This document shows positions 7,086-10,000 of a stretch of 10,000 bases of DNA, one piece after another (position 1 is the stretch's first letter; each line of letters opens with the position of its first letter). The translations under genes and the position numbers were made by a program. The notes beneath the pieces are model-generated. The model was given only the letters and a program-made list of their open reading frames with translations. It did not search any database and was not told the DNA's origin. The DNA comes from Theodoxus fluviatilis (taxonomy: Eukaryota; Mollusca; Gastropoda; Cycloneritida; Neritidae), in NCBI GenBank assembly GCA_034096865.1, contig JAWQFJ010009523.1, positions 37,501 to 47,500 on the forward strand, in the 5' to 3' direction.

Positions 7086-7501
7086 CATTTCAGAATTATC
7101 TACCGATCTCCATTAGTGTCCTCTTCATTCAAATTCTTAGATAAATTGGGGCGTTGAGTAAGAGTTTTTTGGAACGACGGAAAAAATGTTTCCCTCAGTC
7201 ACTCTGAAATCAAGGCTGCAGCCAAAACTTTGTGCACTTTTCAGTTTTGTAAAAAGCTTCACAACATGGATCGTTCACGCTTCGAGCAGGAGCAGGCGAC
7301 ATAGGCAAAGGAACTATTCAGTTTATGAGTTTAATACATAATGTTTAGTGTCGCTCACAAAATCAAGGCGGCGATTTACATTAAGGATTAAGTAAAATCC
7401 TATTTAAGTCCAGTGCACACACATACAAGTATGAAATATGAATGAAAACAAGCTGACCTAAACAAATAAGTCAATGGATACTAAATTGCAGCAGTCCCAT
7501 T

Positions 7502-7502
<1 letters not shown>
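7086..7502. other. no gene seen
   Basis: AT-rich sequence between the gypsy end and the first TC microsatellite. I find no domain-like reading frame and no clear repeat boundary. Confidence 0.5.

Positions 7503-7543
<41 letters not shown>
7503..7543. repeat. (CT)20 microsatellite
   Basis: A perfect CT tract of 41 bp. It directly precedes the ORF-bearing block at 7544-8550, whose other edge is a second TC tract. Confidence 0.98.
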
Positions 7544-7546
<3 letters not shown>

Positions 7547-7628
7547 GGCTAGTGCTCGCGCCGGTAAGACGTGTTCCCGTCAGCTTTGGTCTGTTCGAGC
7601 GTTTCTGTTTAATTAAGAGAAGTACACC

Positions 7629-7904
7629 ATGCCAGGCACGCTACTACCCGCTTCCCTGGATAATCTACTACCTTCTCTGCTTGCGACTGAGGATTTTACT
7701 TCGTGGAAGGTGAATGGGGAACGTGCAAACACCATTGTTGTCCAAAGATTCCGGCAAAGTGATGGTCGGCCATTGTTCGCAAGTACCAAGGGCAGCTTCT
7801 GGAGACGGAAAACACCTGCTCAGAGGCGACAAGACCAGCAGCGGGTGGAAAATATCACCGAAGAAGGGGTGAGCAGAGACAGCACTATAATTTGTCAAGT
7901 TTGA
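7629..7904 (+). CDS. 91-residue hypothetical protein, repeat-associated module
   Basis: The ATG at 7629 lies in a good eukaryotic context (CACC before ATG). The protein opens with a Leu-rich stretch, SLDNLLPSLLATEDFTSWKV, then NTIVVQRFRQ, then a basic segment, FWRRKTPAQRRQDQQRVENI, and ends at a stop at 7902-7904. The pattern S-L-D-x-L-L-x-S-L-L...SWK...V-V-x-R-F...W-R-R-K-x-P-x-Q-x-R-R-D-x-x-R resembles the start of a protein seen many times in mollusc and cnidarian genomes, which I associate with repeats or mobile elements. This is from memory. The function is unknown; the basic WRRK segment could bind nucleic acid. The frame probably ended early by mutation, since coding-like sequence continues in other frames. 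Confidence 0.5.
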   Translation: MPGTLLPASLDNLLPSLLATEDFTSWKVNGERANTIVVQRFRQSDGRPLFASTKGSFWRRKTPAQRRQDQQRVENITEEGVSRDSTIICQV

Positions 7905-8464
7905 ATTCCACTGAAATTGCTGTCGCGACTTCTTCTGTCGTTGCTCCTGATACTGCACGAAAATCCCGTGCCAGTGCCCATGCAAGCACACGAGTGGCAA
8001 GGTAGCAGAAGCCCCATGCAACATCCCAGATGATCCCGCTCAAGCTTCGTTTGGCAATCAGAGTATCACAGAGACTGCCAACACTTCACCGCCATCACCT
8101 AACATCAGGAACATCTTTAGCATTCCAAAGTTGCCTTGGAAACGAAATTCGACGAGATGATGGAAAAGTGGTCTCGCAGCTGCACATAAAAATTATGTGC
8201 TTTGACGTGCGAAATCTCAGTCCGACAGCACATAAAAATAAGCTCCCTTTCCATCCCTCCAGTCGTCATCTGCTGATCGCATGGAAGCACCACCTCACAG
8301 GTTCATCCTACAGCCATCATTCACTGACGCCCAAAGAATCAGCGGTCCTGCAAGCTGTCCTACATCAGCTGTTCCCCAGCGTGGCAGGGTTGCCAGAGAA
8401 GCAAGCAGAACGCCGGCGCGACAGCTGTTCTCACGGACTGCAAGGGAAAATTGACTTATTGTGA
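7905..8464 (+). pseudogene. decayed coding-like continuation of the 7629 ORF
   Basis: After the stop at 7902-7904, sequence with coding-like Ser/Ala/Pro-rich translation continues in shifted frames: for example NSTEIAVATSSVVAPDTARK from 7904 to a TAG near 8002, and DDPAQASFGNQS with SPPSPNIRNIFSIPKLPW from about 8029. A 144-codon open frame at 8030-8464 is also present but matches nothing I know. I read the block as the eroded rest of one longer repeat-encoded protein. It could instead be unrelated non-coding sequence. Confidence 0.3.
8182..8200. repeat. perfect short hairpin
   Basis: GCACATA (8182-8188), a 5-base loop AAAAT, and TATGTGC (8194-8200). The first arm plus AAAAAT recurs at about 8229-8240. 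Function unknown. Confidence 0.6.
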
Positions 8465-8519
8465 CGTTTTTCGCGCTTTTGCATTTAAAAACATGTGTAA
8501 TGGGCCGGTGGCCTAGCAC

Positions 8520-8525
8520 AATAAA
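8520..8525 (+). terminator. polyadenylation signal AATAAA
   Basis: A canonical AATAAA in the plus-strand sense of the 7629 ORF block, about 25 bp before the second TC microsatellite. It could mark the 3' end of the transcript from which this block derives. A lone AATAAA is common by chance. Confidence 0.35.
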
Positions 8526-8547
8526 CGTGCTCCGTTCAGTTCAATTC

Positions 8548-8550
<3 letters not shown>

Positions 8551-8621
<71 letters not shown>

Positions 8622-8695
8622 CACATACACACGCACACACATAAACACACACACACGCACACACGCGCGCGCGCACACACACACAAACATGAACT
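8551..8695. repeat. (TC)14(AC)n microsatellite with degenerate CA tail
   Basis: TC units at 8551-8578, then a near-perfect AC run to about 8617, then interrupted CA, CGCA and CGCGCG units to about 8695. It is a compound dinucleotide microsatellite. Poly-Thr/His and Cys/Val readings across it are artefacts. Confidence 0.97.
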
Positions 8696-9761
8696 CACGC
8701 ACAAACGCTTTTTTTCCCGCTCATGTTTCGTTGACGTAAGAATTTCCTTCAATACGCATTTTAGTAGCAAAATCTAGATTAGCCGTTCCCCCAAGGTCAA
8801 CTTAAACGCCCGTTTTGTGGCGAAGATGTGTTAACGATCTGTCAAAGATGATTTCATTATTCATTATATTCATCTTGCACTGCTAACACAAACGATTTTT
8901 CATTCAATGTATGTGCTCGTTACTTCAGTTATACACATTGTCATAGAGGCGCATGCTGAAGCACTAAAATAATTATCAGTATCTCCGGCCTGTGATTCCA
9001 ACCCATCAATCAACTGTGTCTAGGGGCTATTGCACACGCCAGGTGATACACGCATCACTCTCTCCATATGAGCACAACACCAAATCAAAGCATCAAGGAC
9101 TGGGGGAAGGAATCAATGTTGAATTTAAATTAAGGAAATAAACAATTTCTAGACTAATGATAAATGTCTTAAAACAGCTGGAAAACGATGTTGCTTGAAC
9201 TAATTAACTCACAATTTCACACAAATTGCAGACCAAGTTAAATTGTGAATCAAGTCAATCAAAAATGTGAGAGCAAATGGTCATACCAATTTGACGTGTA
9301 GTCCCAAGACCAACAATTCAGTGAGAAAAACACACAATGCAACGACACACAGAACCAGCGTCCTCACAGTACGTAATCCAATGGAGGTGATTTTCACACC
9401 TCCTAGGGACAAAATGAAACAGTCTTTCGAGGTAGAGGAGTAAGTTCAGTCTCTAGACGAGGATGAAGACGATGAAGTATTGAGAAGGCAGTCAGGTGGT
9501 GGCTGAGTCCTGGCAATGATCGCTAAGTAGACATCGAGGCCTTCGCACACTAAGCAACCAAAATACCTTGTCACCTTGCTTGCGGCGGTTGCCAGGCAAA
9601 TGCTGTAGACTGAGCTCTCACACGCGTCCACAGTGACCTTTCACCTCTCGCCACGTTCTATTTATTGAAGCGCATTGATTCCCGCGCTTGCACTTAGACG
9701 CTGAGCATCTCTCCCCGCGGGCTTGCTCTTGCAGGCGATATCTGAAATATATCTTCCAAAC
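8696..9761. other. no gene seen; AT-rich intergenic or intron
   Basis: About 1 kb without a reading frame that looks like a protein, an RNA gene or a long repeat. GAGGATGAAGACGATGAAG near 9460-9478 is a short acidic-codon-like purine stretch. Confidence 0.5.
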
Positions 9762-9902
9762 AACAGCAAAACTTCGAGTGACGATGACGATAGCACTTCC
9801 TCATCCAGTGATGATGTTGCCGCTGCTGCAGCAATACTAATAATTGCCAAACAATGAAAAAGAAGGGAAAGAACGCGTTGGTCTCGTCCATGGTTGAACA
9901 CA
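9762..9902 (+). pseudogene. possible PIF/Harbinger-type transposase N-terminal remnant
   Basis: One plus-strand frame reads an acidic-serine stretch, SSDDDDSTSSSSDDVAAAAA, then ILIIAKQ, a TGA at 9855-9857, then KRRERTRWSRPWLNT. A Ser/Asp-rich leader, an Ala/Leu helix, then a basic Arg/Lys run with W-x-R-P-W is the arrangement I know from the N-terminal region of PIF/Harbinger-like nuclease proteins in invertebrates. The stop codon and loss of similarity after WLNT show it is not intact here, unless an intron begins there. The nuclease domain, if present, would lie beyond or be absent. Confidence 0.35.
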
Positions 9903-9905
9903 TTA

Positions 9906-9930
9906 TTTACCGCGGTAAACGTTGACGTCA
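9906..9930. promoter_or_regulatory. 14-bp palindrome and full CRE (TGACGTCA)
   Basis: TTTACCGCGGTAAA (9906-9919) is a perfect 14-bp palindrome. Three bases later TGACGTCA (9923-9930) is the full consensus cAMP response element for CREB/ATF factors. An inverted CCAAT box (ATTGG) follows at about 9948-9952. The spacing is promoter-like, but no transcript is evident. Confidence 0.35.
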
Positions 9931-9939
9931 TACGCAGGT

Positions 9940-9966
9940 GCTCTGTGATTGGTGGATTTACAGAGC
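9940..9966. repeat. 7-bp stem hairpin around an inverted CCAAT box
   Basis: GCTCTGT (9940-9946) pairs with ACAGAGC (9960-9966) across a 13-base loop containing ATTGG. It is a short inverted repeat next to the CRE. It may be chance or part of a transposon end. Confidence 0.4.
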
Positions 9967-10000
9967 GTGGCACGCCACTGTCCCAGAAATTAAAACAGAT

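Noticed and set aside
8030..8464. 144-codon open frame
   Set aside because: No domain or bias that I recognise; adjacent frames look at least as coding-like, so it is treated as part of a decayed block and not as a gene.
8511..8548. tRNA-derived SINE promoter: A-box-like TGGCCTAG and B-box-like GTTCAATTC
   Set aside because: The boxes are too close together for a tRNA-type promoter and the rest of a tRNA-like head is absent.
8461..8770. Thr/His-rich and Cys/Val-rich frames
   Set aside because: They are the (TC)n(CA)n microsatellite translated in two directions.

Overview
This window looks like nuclear DNA of an invertebrate animal, most likely a marine mollusc. It has no operon-like gene packing. 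It has very long microsatellites, decayed retrotransposons, a repeat rich in AAGGTCA half-sites of a kind I associate with molluscan genomes (an inference), and one spliced exon of a galactose-binding, fucolectin-like domain, a family expanded in lophotrochozoans. I cannot name the species.

Layout: 1-513 holds nothing I recognise. 514-827 is a compound trinucleotide microsatellite that drifts from ATC to ACC to GTC to TTG. 826-1672 is a short non-coding dispersed-repeat-like element with inverted ends, a GTCC microsatellite and 19 copies of the AAGGTCA nuclear-receptor half-site. 2196-2393 is the only convincing host coding sequence: a 198-bp phase 1-1 internal exon ending in the C-terminal part of a fucolectin-type domain. 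2394-3654 is intron or intergenic.

3655-7085 is a dead Ty3/gypsy LTR retrotransposon on the minus strand. From high to low coordinates it has a candidate 5' LTR, a tRNA primer-binding site, gag, a zinc knuckle, an aspartic protease (DTGAD), remnants of RT, RNase H, and the start of the integrase zinc-binding region, where it is cut off. Its RT catalytic core is deleted. A 5'-truncated CR1/L2-like LINE (about 4345-5572, plus strand) has inserted between the RT and RNase H regions. The LINE ends in a 3' hairpin and an (ATT)n tail.

7544-8550 is a roughly 1-kb block lying between two TC microsatellites. It starts with a 91-codon ORF that resembles a repeat-associated protein module, followed by decayed coding-like sequence and an AATAAA signal. 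8551-8695 is a (TC)n(CA)n microsatellite. 8696-9761 is AT-rich and featureless. 9762-9902 resembles a broken N-terminal piece of a PIF/Harbinger-type transposon protein, followed by a palindrome, a full CRE (TGACGTCA), an inverted CCAAT box and a small hairpin.

The pieces do not form a pathway. The window is best read as an intron or intergenic interval around one lectin-domain exon, filled by nested mobile elements. I see no new defence-type or other multi-gene system. The most unusual signals are the half-site-rich repeat, the LINE-in-gypsy nest and the block bounded by TC repeats.
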